Shown here: positions 1 through 7,827 of the stretch, in pieces
Numbering within the stretch: the stretch's first letter is position 1
Layout of the letters: every line of letters starts with the position of its first letter
NCBI GenBank assembly: GCA_934633695.1
Contig: CAKTYT010000002.1
Location: 1-64,000 of the forward strand
Reading direction: 5' to 3'
Origin: an uncultured Clostridia bacterium
GTDB taxonomy: Bacteria > Bacillota > Clostridia > Christensenellales > CAG-138
Length of the DNA stretch: 64,000 bases
The notes under the pieces: generated by a model
What the model was told of the DNA's origin: nothing
Seen by the model: the letters and a program-made list of their open reading frames with translations, nothing else
Database searches by the model: none
Translations under genes and position numbers: made by a program

Positions 1-16
1 TATACACGAAAGCAGC

Positions 17-56
17 AAACCGGACAACCCTTCTTGAGTTGCCCGGTTTTGTTTTG
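17..56 (+). terminator. Rho-independent terminator
   Basis: An inverted repeat (AAACCGG and CAAC at 17-28 against GTTG and CCGGTTT at 38-49) is followed by a T-rich run. It probably ends a transcript of the mobile element that enters from before the window. Confidence 0.7.
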
Positions 57-286
57 GGGACTAATGCAACAGCCCCTGTGCTTGCTATTCTCTGTTCTTC
101 ATAATAGCAAGCGCTATTTCCCGAATGGAAATTGGCGGCAACCGCCGCCGTGTCTGCCAAAAAGCGAAACGGACGGGCGCTGTCAATGGCGGCGCCGCCG
201 TTCATCTTGACCATTGACGGCGGACGACGGTTTTGCTACACGGATTCAGAAAACAAATGCTATGATAAAACTAAGAGGACAGCAAA

Positions 287-727
287 ATGAAAATTGCAGC
301 AATGACCACAGAAGATATTCGGAGTGTGCTTCCCATATACATCAATTACTACAACAAGCACGAAGGAGGTTGTTGGACGGCAGAAACTGCCCAGCGCCGT
401 ATTTCACAGGTAGTAACGATAAACGATTCTTATTCCTTGATAATGCGTGACGATGAAGACAATGCCGTTGGTTTTGCAATGGGATATTTCAAACAATATG
501 ATGATATTGTTGGTTACACCTTGGAGGAAATCATCATCGCATACGAGCATCAGCATAAAGGGCTTGGTACACTCCTTTTGAAAGAACTTGAAAATCGTGT
601 TAGAGAAAAAGGAGCAGCCTGCGTTGAACTTCAAGCTGTTAAGGACGATTTGCACGAGCAGTATTATGGCAAAGCGGGTTATAGAGATGCAGTGAATTTT
701 GTAATGAAAGTTAAATGGTTTGAATGA
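287..727 (+). CDS. GNAT family N-acetyltransferase
   Basis: This 146-residue protein fits the usual size of a single-domain GNAT enzyme, which moves an acetyl group from acetyl-CoA to an amine. The acetyl-CoA loop is visible as QHKGLGTLLL around residues 91-100, followed by a long helix (LLKELENRVREKGA), and the C-terminal YYGKAGYRD matches the end of the fold. The start follows an AGAGGAC ribosome binding site. The substrate cannot be read from the sequence. It lies just upstream of the TnpW-like gene and the serine recombinase, so it is probably cargo of the same mobile element. Assignment to the family is secure; a role in drug modification is only a guess. Confidence 0.85.
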   Translation: MKIAAMTTEDIRSVLPIYINYYNKHEGGCWTAETAQRRISQVVTINDSYSLIMRDDEDNAVGFAMGYFKQYDDIVGYTLEEIIIAYEHQHKGLGTLLLKELENRVREKGAACVELQAVKDDLHEQYYGKAGYRDAVNFVMKVKWFE

Positions 728-756
728 AACAAATTGAAGCGAAGGAGGTTGACGAT

Positions 757-1176
757 ATGACCCCAAAAAGCAAAATGACCGATATGCCCGATGAACATGA
801 CAACGATGTGATCGAGCTGACCGAGGACGAGCTGAAAGAGATTTTAGCGGACGAGGACTTTGATGCAGACGAAGAAGCTGCGCCTATCCCCGAATACCAT
901 TTCACGAACCCCGATCCCTACGCCAAAGCCGAGCCTCGCCCTGCCGATGCTCCCAAGCGTGACTTTTCCTTTGACGAAAACGGCAACATCGTTGTGAAAA
1001 ATCCGTCCGCCTTTTGGCTGCCCGATGTTAAAATCGTGGAGGAACACGGCGGCACGGAATACACCGTGACCGGCAGCTACAAGGGAACGGAAACCCTCGA
1101 CAAGAAGCTCAGACGCATCATGGTACAGAACGCCGCCGATGATAGAAACGGTATCACGGAGGACGCCGATGAGTAA
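757..1176 (+). CDS. TnpW-like transposon-encoded protein
   Basis: This is a 139-residue acidic protein. Its first third is rich in Asp and Glu; its C-terminal ~55 residues (EYTVTGSYKGTETLDKKL and onward) resemble the small TnpW proteins found beside recombinases in Clostridia conjugative transposons. The chosen ATG follows GAAGGAGG at good spacing; an in-frame ATG at 724 lies upstream of that site. It is immediately upstream of the recombinase: the stop overlaps a possible recombinase start at 1169, suggesting translational coupling. The function of TnpW proteins is not established. The family link rests on the short C-terminal motif, so I hold it at moderate confidence; the ORF itself is well supported. 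Confidence 0.6.
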   Translation: MTPKSKMTDMPDEHDNDVIELTEDELKEILADEDFDADEEAAPIPEYHFTNPDPYAKAEPRPADAPKRDFSFDENGNIVVKNPSAFWLPDVKIVEEHGGTEYTVTGSYKGTETLDKKLRRIMVQNAADDRNGITEDADE

Positions 1177-1249
1177 CGACGTTTCTCTTGATATAAACCA
1201 AAAATCCAATCCTGTTCAGACAGTTGCCCCACCGAAGGAGGACAACAAT

Positions 1250-2905
1250 ATGTTAAGGGCAACCGACAAAATCACAGCGCTTTATTGCAGACTGTCCGTG
1301 GAGGACACCAAAGAAAAAGGCGGCAAGGATGACCCGTCGAACTCCATCCAGCATCAGCAGATCATGTTAATGGAGTATGCAAAATCTCAGCACTTTCCGA
1401 ACCCGACGTTCTTTATTGATGACGGGTACAGCGGCGTGGATTTTTCCAACCGCCCCGGTTTTCAGAAGATGCTTGCGGAAATTGAAGCCGGTCATGTGGA
1501 AGTGGTGATTACGAAAGACCTTTCAAGACTCGGTCGTAATTCCTCGCTGACAGGGCTTTATATCAACTACACGTTTCCTCAGTACGGCGTGCGGTATATT
1601 GCCATCAACGACCACTTCGACACCATTGACCCCAACAGCACCGACAGCGACATGGCAGGCATTAAGAACTGGTTCAATGAGTGGTATTCCAAGGATACCA
1701 GCCGCAAAATCCGTGCCGTCAACAAGGCAAAGGGGGAGCGTGGAGAGCGCTTGACCACCAACGTTCCCTACGGCTATAAGCGTGACTCTGACGATCCTAA
1801 GAAGTGGGTGATTGACGAGGAAGCTGCACAGGTCGTGAAGCGGATCTTTGCGCTCTGCATGGAGGGAAAAGGGCCGAGCCAGATCGCCGCCCTGCTGGAA
1901 AAGGAGAAGGTGCTGAACCCCACCGCCTACAAACAGCGGGAGGGCAGAAAAACACCGCATCAGACCCCGGAGAACGAGTATCGCTGGCACGAAAGCACCG
2001 TTGCTTACATCCTCGAATACATGGAGTACACAGGCTGCACGGTCAATTTCAAGACCTACACCAACTCCATCTGGGATAAGAAGCAGCGGGAAAATCCAAT
2101 GGAGAATCGCAAGATTTTCTATAACACCCACCCGGCAATCATCTCTCTGGAAGTCTTTGATAAGGTGCAGGAGATCAGGCAGCAGCGGCACCGCAGAACG
2201 GCAACGGGCAAGAGCAATATGTTCTCCGGTCTGGTGTTCTGCAACGACTGCAAGCAGAAGCTCTACTACTCCACCACCAGCTATTTTGAAAAGCGGCAGG
2301 ACTTCTTCATCTGCTCTACTCATCGTGCCAATAAGGACAGGTGCAGCGGACATTATATCCGTGCCGTTGTGCTGGAACAGATCGTCTGGAAGCACATTCA
2401 GGAGGTTATATCGGTAGTCACTCGCTACGAGGCGTATTTCCGTTCTGAAATGGAGCAAAAGCTCCGTATCCAGAGCGAGGAATCGCTGCGGCTGTCTCAG
2501 AAGCGGCTGGCACAGGCTGAGAAGCGAATCGGCGAGCTTGACTGCCTTTTCATCCGCATTTATGAGGACAATGTAGCCGGACGGCTGGACGATGAGCGCT
2601 TTGCCATGATGAGCAAGAACTACACCGAGGAACAGAAAGACCTCAAAGCCGAGGTCATGGGTCTGCAACAGCAAATACATGAACAGGAACAACAGGCAGA
2701 GAATATAGAGCAGTTTGTTCAGCGGGTAAAGAGGAACAGCGCCCTTACGGAGCTGACCCCCTATGCCCTCAGAGAGCTTGTCAATGCGGTCTATGTGGAT
2801 GCACCGGACAAGTCCAGCGGCAAGCGCAGACAGAAGGTGCATATCGAATACGACCTTGTGGGCTACATTCCCGTGGATGAGCTGCTAAAAGCGGAACAAG
2901 CATGA
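1250..2905 (+). CDS. Large serine recombinase of an integrative element
   Basis: The protein (551 residues from this start) is a TndX/TnpX-type large serine recombinase that would excise and insert the mobile element. The N-terminal resolvase domain opens with ALYCRLS, placing the nucleophilic serine at residue 16, and continues with DDGYSG and TKDLSRLGRN motifs. The central recombinase domain carries VPYGYKR, the zinc-ribbon region has CNDC and a later CSTHRANKDRC, and the C-terminal third is coiled coil. The start at 1250 has AAGGAGG eight bases upstream; an in-frame ATG at 1169 (with GGAGG, overlapping the previous stop) would add 27 residues and cannot be excluded. It is the last gene before chromosomal genes on the opposite strand, as expected for a recombinase at an element end. 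Confidence 0.93.
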   Translation: MLRATDKITALYCRLSVEDTKEKGGKDDPSNSIQHQQIMLMEYAKSQHFPNPTFFIDDGYSGVDFSNRPGFQKMLAEIEAGHVEVVITKDLSRLGRNSSLTGLYINYTFPQYGVRYIAINDHFDTIDPNSTDSDMAGIKNWFNEWYSKDTSRKIRAVNKAKGERGERLTTNVPYGYKRDSDDPKKWVIDEEAAQVVKRIFALCMEGKGPSQIAALLEKEKVLNPTAYKQREGRKTPHQTPENEYRWHESTVAYILEYMEYTGCTVNFKTYTNSIWDKKQRENPMENRKIFYNTHPAIISLEVFDKVQEIRQQRHRRTATGKSNMFSGLVFCNDCKQKLYYSTTSYFEKRQDFFICSTHRANKDRCSGHYIRAVVLEQIVWKHIQEVISVVTRYEAYFRSEMEQKLRIQSEESLRLSQKRLAQAEKRIGELDCLFIRIYEDNVAGRLDDERFAMMSKNYTEEQKDLKAEVMGLQQQIHEQEQQAENIEQFVQRVKRNSALTELTPYALRELVNAVYVDAPDKSSGKRRQKVHIEYDLVGYIPVDELLKAEQA

Positions 2906-2998
2906 CCGAGATCATGCCTGTTCCAAGAAATTTGAATTTTACTGTCTTACCAGCAGGGAGCTTCACCGCCCCGTTTTTTTGTTAAACATCAAGCTATT
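2906..2998. other. Presumed right junction of the mobile element
   Basis: These 93 bases lie between the recombinase stop and the stop of the converging asparaginase gene. The attachment site of the element should be here because genes of clear mobile origin end on one side and ordinary chromosomal genes begin on the other. I see no long inverted repeat; serine recombinase crossover sites have only a two-base core, so the exact junction cannot be placed without the empty site. Confidence 0.4.
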
Positions 2999-3985
2999 TC
3001 ATTTATTAATCGTCAATTCTCCTGCAAGGTTTGTCAGCATTAGCTCGCGGACGCCCTCCATTTCATGCGTTCTGCCGAGAACCCACATAAGTTTTGTTAT
3101 TGCAGCCTCAGTCGTCATATCACCTGCCGAAATAATGCCAAGCTGCTTGAGCGGACGGCTCACCTCGTAAATATCCGGAGTGCTCTGCTCGTAAAGGCAC
3201 TGGCTGGTCAATATAACGGGAATGCCATGCTCCATGAGCCGTTTGATCGACTCAAGGTGATTACGTCTTATGCTGTGCATGCCGCCCAGACCAAAGGCTT
3301 CAACTACAACGCCGTGTATATTGCAATCAATGAGACAGTCAAACAGCTTTGGGTTCATGCCCGGAATCAGCTTGACAAGAGCGACATTCGGATCAATTTC
3401 AGTTGAAAGGCTGAATTCGCCCTCCGACTTATACTCATGAAGACTGAGGAGCCTGCCGTTGCTGATTGCCGCAATGTACGGATAATTTATCGACTCAAAG
3501 GCGTTGAGCGAAGTCGTCCTCGTTTTAACGGCACGACAGCCAAGCATAAGGGAATTACCAAAGCAGATATAGACACCGCCGCCGAGCGAACCGGCTGCCA
3601 CTATCGCATTTTCAAGATTCCGCCTTCCGTCCGAATCGGGATAGACTGCGGGATACTGTGCCCCGGTGAGAACGATCGGCTTCCGTACCCCCCTGAGCAT
3701 GAAACTGAGCATGCTTGCGGTGTATGCCATAGTGTCTGTACCATGTGTAAGGACAATCCCATCGTATTTTTCAAGATGATCCCTCAATGCTTCTGCGATC
3801 GTTACCCACTCCTCAGGCTGAATATTCGATGAATCCATGCTGAACAAATCGACGCACTCGACCCTGTGGCCGCCGCAGTCAACAAAGGAAGCAAGCTGTT
3901 CGGCAGTCAATTCCGGTTTGAGACCATTTTCGGTCGGCACGCATGCAATTGTTCCGCCCGTAGAAATAAGACATATAGTTTTCAT
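2999..3985 (-). CDS. ansA: L-asparaginase, cytoplasmic type I
   Basis: It hydrolyses asparagine to aspartate and ammonia. The 328 residues match type I asparaginases. The first catalytic threonine lies in STGGTIA (Thr12) and the second active-site cluster is THGTDTM (residues 80-86, Thr83 and Asp84). There is no signal peptide, supporting a cytoplasmic enzyme. The ATG is preceded by A-rich sequence with only a weak ribosome binding site. It has its own promoter (TTGAAT, 17 bases, TAAAAT) downstream of the terminator of the preceding dehydrogenase gene. A glutaminase gene at 12.3-13.3 kb gives the cell a second amidohydrolase of the same metabolic type. Confidence 0.92.
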   Translation of the reverse strand: MKTICLISTGGTIACVPTENGLKPELTAEQLASFVDCGGHRVECVDLFSMDSSNIQPEEWVTIAEALRDHLEKYDGIVLTHGTDTMAYTASMLSFMLRGVRKPIVLTGAQYPAVYPDSDGRRNLENAIVAAGSLGGGVYICFGNSLMLGCRAVKTRTTSLNAFESINYPYIAAISNGRLLSLHEYKSEGEFSLSTEIDPNVALVKLIPGMNPKLFDCLIDCNIHGVVVEAFGLGGMHSIRRNHLESIKRLMEHGIPVILTSQCLYEQSTPDIYEVSRPLKQLGIISAGDMTTEAAITKLMWVLGRTHEMEGVRELMLTNLAGELTINK

Positions 3986-4041
3986 TTTTTTATCGACTTT
4001 AAAAGCTAAAAGTCCCTTCCAACACGAAATTTTGGGAACTT

Positions 4042-4054
4042 GTCCATTATGGAC
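4042..4054. promoter_or_regulatory. Palindrome in the asparaginase leader, possible operator
   Basis: GTCCAT-T-ATGGAC is a perfect 6-1-6 inverted repeat about 8-20 bases after the likely transcription start of ansA. Its position suits a repressor site. No dedicated regulator is adjacent. Confidence 0.3.
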
Positions 4055-4068
4055 CCGTGTCCTTGGAT

Positions 4069-4097
4069 ATTTTACCGCTTTTTACCCTTGCATTCAA
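4069..4097 (-). promoter_or_regulatory. Promoter of ansA
   Basis: On the minus strand TTGAAT (4097-4092) and TAAAAT (4074-4069) are separated by 17 bases, about 85 bases upstream of the ansA start codon. Confidence 0.55.
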
Positions 4098-4130
4098 GCC
4101 ATGCACGATATATTATCTTTATCGGATACA

Positions 4131-4158
4131 AAAGGGACAGACAAAAACTGTCCTCTTT
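4131..4158 (-). terminator. Terminator of the malate/lactate dehydrogenase gene
   Basis: GGACAG (4135-4140) pairs with CTGTCC (4148-4153) around a seven-base loop, with T runs on either side, just after the stop of the minus-strand dehydrogenase gene. Confidence 0.6.
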
Positions 4159-4174
4159 TTCATTTTATTGGGAA

Positions 4175-5269
4175 TTACTGTTCAAACGGGAACTTAAAGC
4201 CCTCCATACCGAGCTTGTCGCGAACGCTCGCAAGCTCTCTCTGTACACTCTCGCTTACGGGAACGCCTTTTTCCTTTCTGTCGAGCCATGATAGATACTC
4301 TTTTTCACCGGCAGTAAAGATCCTCTCCCTGCCCGGTGCGACCTTAGAGGCTCTGAGACGGCGGAGAATTTCGCCGGCAGTGTGTTCAAACTCTTTCCTG
4401 CCCATCATTGCCTCCGGATCAAAGACGGTGAAGAAATGACCAAGCCGGTGCGGGCGGAGACTGCCGTCATCATTAATGCCGGTAAGCATCTTCATGTAGC
4501 TGCCTTGAGCAAGTGCGGCCGAGAGAATTTCAATTGCCGTTGCGTAGCCGTAGCCCTTGTAGCCGCCGATCGGGACAAACGAAGCCTCGCCGCGCAGAAT
4601 TGCCGCAAGAATCTCCTCGCTGTCTGTCATGTACTTTCCGTCACTGCCTATGACTTGTCCATCCGGAGTTGGCAGGCCCGACCTTGCGTAGTACTCTATC
4701 GTCCCCCTCTGGGTAATGGAAGTTGCACAGTCGATGACGAACGGGAATGGTTCATCCGTTGGAATACCGATTGTTATGGGATTTGTTCCGAGCATCGGTT
4801 CGACACCGAATGTAGGGGCAATACTGGGTCTTGCGTTCGTACCCATTATGCAAATAAGTCCCTCACGGGTTGCCATTGTTGCCCAATAGCCTGCAATTCC
4901 AAAATGACTTGAATTTCGAACTGCACCCATTGCCATACCATTTGTCTTTGCTTTTTTTATCAGCTCCGTCATCATCCGGTGGCTTGCCACCATTCCCATT
5001 CCATCGTGGGCATCGTAGACGAGCGTTGTAGGCGTTTCGCGGAGAACCTCTATTTCAGTAACCGGGTTAAGGATCCCCTGTTCAAATCTGTCAATATATA
5101 TTGGTTTGAAGCGATTACAGCCGTGGCTCTCAATGCCCCTTCGGTCGCTTTCCATAAGCACATCGGCACAAATCTCGGAATCCCCTTCGGGTACGCCGTA
5201 ACCCATGAACGCCTTTTTCATAAAGGAACCGATAAAGTCCCACGCTATATACGGTCTGTTTTCAGTCAT
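4175..5269 (-). CDS. Ldh2/YlbC-type malate/L-lactate dehydrogenase family oxidoreductase
   Basis: This is a 364-residue NAD(P)-dependent oxidoreductase of the malate/L-lactate dehydrogenase family that is unrelated to classical MDH. Family motifs include RRGIESHGCNR near the N-terminus, SSHFGIAGYW with the expected histidine, MLGTNPITIGIP and GYGYATAIEIL. The start is set by AGGAGG six bases before ATG at 5269; earlier in-frame codons lack a site. It is transcribed from its own promoter and ends at a clear hairpin. Members of this family reduce 2-oxoacids, including malate, lactate and ureidoglycolate relatives; the substrate here cannot be told from sequence. Confidence 0.87.
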   Translation of the reverse strand: MTENRPYIAWDFIGSFMKKAFMGYGVPEGDSEICADVLMESDRRGIESHGCNRFKPIYIDRFEQGILNPVTEIEVLRETPTTLVYDAHDGMGMVASHRMMTELIKKAKTNGMAMGAVRNSSHFGIAGYWATMATREGLICIMGTNARPSIAPTFGVEPMLGTNPITIGIPTDEPFPFVIDCATSITQRGTIEYYARSGLPTPDGQVIGSDGKYMTDSEEILAAILRGEASFVPIGGYKGYGYATAIEILSAALAQGSYMKMLTGINDDGSLRPHRLGHFFTVFDPEAMMGRKEFEHTAGEILRRLRASKVAPGRERIFTAGEKEYLSWLDRKEKGVPVSESVQRELASVRDKLGMEGFKFPFEQ

Positions 5270-5300
5270 CAACATCCTCCTGAGAGTTTTACATTTGTTT

Positions 5301-5309
5301 ATTATATCA
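5301..5309 (-). promoter_or_regulatory. Extended -10 promoter of the dehydrogenase gene
   Basis: The minus strand reads TGATATAAT, an extended -10 element, about 30 bases before the start codon. The -35 region (TGTTAA at 17 bases) is poor, as is common with extended -10 promoters. Confidence 0.5.
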
Positions 5310-5401
5310 TGAATCTCCGCCATTTAACAGGGACGGAATCCGTTTTCCGTCTGCAATCCGCTTGAGAAATGTGCAGAAATGCAGCCCTATTTCCCGGGAA
5401 A

Positions 5402-6577
5402 TCATGAAAACGGTCTGTCTATCGTTATTACTGCATAGTAGCTTGCATCATCCATTTCAGAAATTGCCGCACTGAGGAATCTTTTGACCTCCTCGCCCGA
5501 AAACTTGCAGTCGTACGGCACGACAATATCGAAAATGAGATTCGTATGTGTCGGACCGGGTACAATGCGGAAGTCATGAAGTGTCAGACTCCCATCAATG
5601 CCATGAAGCACCTTCTGCACGCGGTTCTTAAGGGTGTGAGTGCGTTCGTCATTCTTCTGAACCGGATCCATGTGTATTACGGCTTCACAGCCGAGTTCAC
5701 TCCGCAGCTCTCTTTCGGCATTGTCTATCACGTCATGAAGTTCAAAAATATCGTATTCCTCACCAATTGCCATTTCCGCATGCAGGGAAATGAGCAGTCT
5801 TCCGGGACCATAGTCGTGGATAATGAGGTCGTGTATGCCGCAGATCTCTCTGTGAGAGAGGACGATCTTCTCTATACTCTTAACAATTTCGGGGTCGGGA
5901 ACCTGTCCGAGCAGCGGAGCCATGGTTTCCCTGACGGATTTTATGCCGGAGCAGAGAACGAAGATGGCAACGAGTGCACCGCAATAGCCGTCAACATTGA
6001 CTCTGAAAAAATGAGCGATCAGCGTTGACACGAGTACAACGCTCGTTGCAATGCAATCTGACAGGGAGTCGGCAGCGGCCGCCGAAAGAGCGGAAGACGA
6101 AAGCCTCCTGCCGATCCTTCCGTTGTAAAAAAACATGTACAGCTTCACTAATATTGAAGCAGCAAGAATCCCAACAGTGAGCCACGAAAAATCAGTTGCT
6201 TTCGGAGAAATGATTTTTTCAGCAGAAGCCTTGAGCAGCTCAAGCCCCATCAGTATGATCGCAACCGAAACGAGCAATCCCGAAATATATTCAACTCGTC
6301 CATGACCGAACGGATGCTCCGTGTCGGGTTTCTGACGGGAGAGCTTGAAGCCGAGAAGGGTTATAACACTGCTTGCCGCATCGGCAAGGTTGTTGAATGC
6401 ATCCGCCGTTACGGAAACAGATTTTGCGATAGTTCCTGCCAGAAACTTGCCGAGGAAGAGGATGACATTGAAAAATATACCCACTCCGCCGCAGAGCATG
6501 CCGTATGCCGTCCTGACAGAATGCGATCCGGTATCTTGCCTCTCCTTAATAAACAGCTTTGCAAGTAAAGTCACCAT
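5402..6577 (-). CDS. Cation diffusion facilitator family metal transporter
   Basis: This 391-residue membrane protein exports divalent metal ions (Zn, Mn, Fe or similar) in exchange for protons. Five to six hydrophobic segments fill residues ~27-200; the second carries TADAFNNLADAASS with the metal-binding Asp59 and Asp66, and HPFGHGR follows, typical of the family. The C-terminal ~170 residues are the cytoplasmic dimerisation domain and appear extended, with a second ferredoxin-like half (LKNRVQKVLHGIDGSLTLHDF). GGGGAG lies five bases before the ATG. It is 35 bases downstream of murG on the same strand and is probably co-transcribed with it. The transported metal is not predictable. Confidence 0.9.
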   Translation of the reverse strand: MVTLLAKLFIKERQDTGSHSVRTAYGMLCGGVGIFFNVILFLGKFLAGTIAKSVSVTADAFNNLADAASSVITLLGFKLSRQKPDTEHPFGHGRVEYISGLLVSVAIILMGLELLKASAEKIISPKATDFSWLTVGILAASILVKLYMFFYNGRIGRRLSSSALSAAAADSLSDCIATSVVLVSTLIAHFFRVNVDGYCGALVAIFVLCSGIKSVRETMAPLLGQVPDPEIVKSIEKIVLSHREICGIHDLIIHDYGPGRLLISLHAEMAIGEEYDIFELHDVIDNAERELRSELGCEAVIHMDPVQKNDERTHTLKNRVQKVLHGIDGSLTLHDFRIVPGPTHTNLIFDIVVPYDCKFSGEEVKRFLSAAISEMDDASYYAVITIDRPFS

Positions 6578-6612
6578 GTTCTTCTCCCCTTTGCCGTTCC
6601 TCAGCGTAAAAT

Positions 6613-7683
6613 TTATATTTTCTTGCCGTCTGCAAGAGCATCAATGACCTCAAGCACTTCATCCGTGCCGTCGAGTGTACTGTCTTTTTTCATATTTTCA
6701 ATGAGCCTATTTGCATCACTGCGAAGCTCGGTTATCTTCTCGCAGAGCGAATCTGCCGTCAGCTCCTCCTGGTACAGCACCTTTGCATACCCCTTTCGCT
6801 CAACGTACTGTGCGTTCAGGATCTGGTCGCCCCTGCTCGCACCCTTGGGCAATGGTACGAAAATCGCAGGCTTATTGAGTGCCATAAACTCAAACAACGC
6901 ATTTGCTCCCGATCTGCTGACCGCAAAGTCGGCAGCCGCCATGACGTCGGGGAGCTCCTCATTGATGTATTCATACTGCTTGTAACCCGGAACGCATATC
7001 GTTTCGTCCATTTTGCCTTTGCCGCAGAGATGTACAATATCGAACTGCTTTGTCAATTTATACAGTGCTTTCCGCACTGCATCGTTGATCGCCGCAGCAC
7101 CGAGACTGCCTCCCATGACGATAATTATCGGTTTTGAACCGTCAAAGCCGAGGAATTCGAGGCCCCTTGCCCTTTTGCCGTCAAAAAGCTCACGCCTTAT
7201 CGGTGTTCCTGTGTGTATTGCACCGGGTTTTGCAAATCTGAGCGTATCTTCAAATGTCACAAGCACTTTATCCGCAAACCGCGATGCAATTTTGTTGGCA
7301 AGCCCCGGAGTATAATCCGATTCGTGGCAGATAACGGGGCAAATGCCCCTTGCGGCCATGACTACGGGAACGCTTACAAAGCCTCCCTTTGAAAAGACAA
7401 CGTCCGGCTTCACGGCTTTAATTATTTCCTTGGCCTGACGTTTGCCCTTCAGCACCTTCATCGGGTCAGTAAGATTTTTCAGAGAAAAATACCTTCTGAG
7501 CTTGCCTGCTTCGATGGAATGGTAGATGACATCTTTTTGCTTTTCAATCAGTTTATGTTCGATTCCGTCTTCTTGACCGACATAATGAATTTCAAATCCA
7601 CGCTCTCTGAGTGCAGGCAAGAGAGCGATATTCGGCGTAACATGACCTGCCGAACCGCCGCCCGTAAGCAAAATTTTTTTCAT
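6613..7683 (-). CDS. murG: MurG, lipid II synthase (UDP-GlcNAc transferase)
   Basis: MurG adds GlcNAc to lipid I at the inner face of the membrane, completing lipid II for peptidoglycan. The 356-residue GT28 enzyme has the N-terminal GGGSAGHVTPN loop, VFSKGGFVSVPVV, and the C-terminal GGSLGAAAIND and SRSGANALFEF motifs of the UDP-GlcNAc site. The start is the ATG at 7683 after a GGGGGT site; an upstream in-frame extension lacks support. It is isolated from the usual mur/fts cluster and heads a likely two-gene unit with the metal transporter downstream. Confidence 0.95.
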   Translation of the reverse strand: MKKILLTGGGSAGHVTPNIALLPALRERGFEIHYVGQEDGIEHKLIEKQKDVIYHSIEAGKLRRYFSLKNLTDPMKVLKGKRQAKEIIKAVKPDVVFSKGGFVSVPVVMAARGICPVICHESDYTPGLANKIASRFADKVLVTFEDTLRFAKPGAIHTGTPIRRELFDGKRARGLEFLGFDGSKPIIIVMGGSLGAAAINDAVRKALYKLTKQFDIVHLCGKGKMDETICVPGYKQYEYINEELPDVMAAADFAVSRSGANALFEFMALNKPAIFVPLPKGASRGDQILNAQYVERKGYAKVLYQEELTADSLCEKITELRSDANRLIENMKKDSTLDGTDEVLEVIDALADGKKI

Positions 7684-7827
7684 ATTGACCCCCGTTATCG
7701 GCAGAACAGCAAGCCCCGCCGTTTTTGTAACACTATGCATTTATACGGTGAAATAACACTCCGCCGTTTCCTCCTAATTATACCATGCGGAAAACCAAAA
7801 GCAACCTGAAACTCAGCCGCGAATCAT

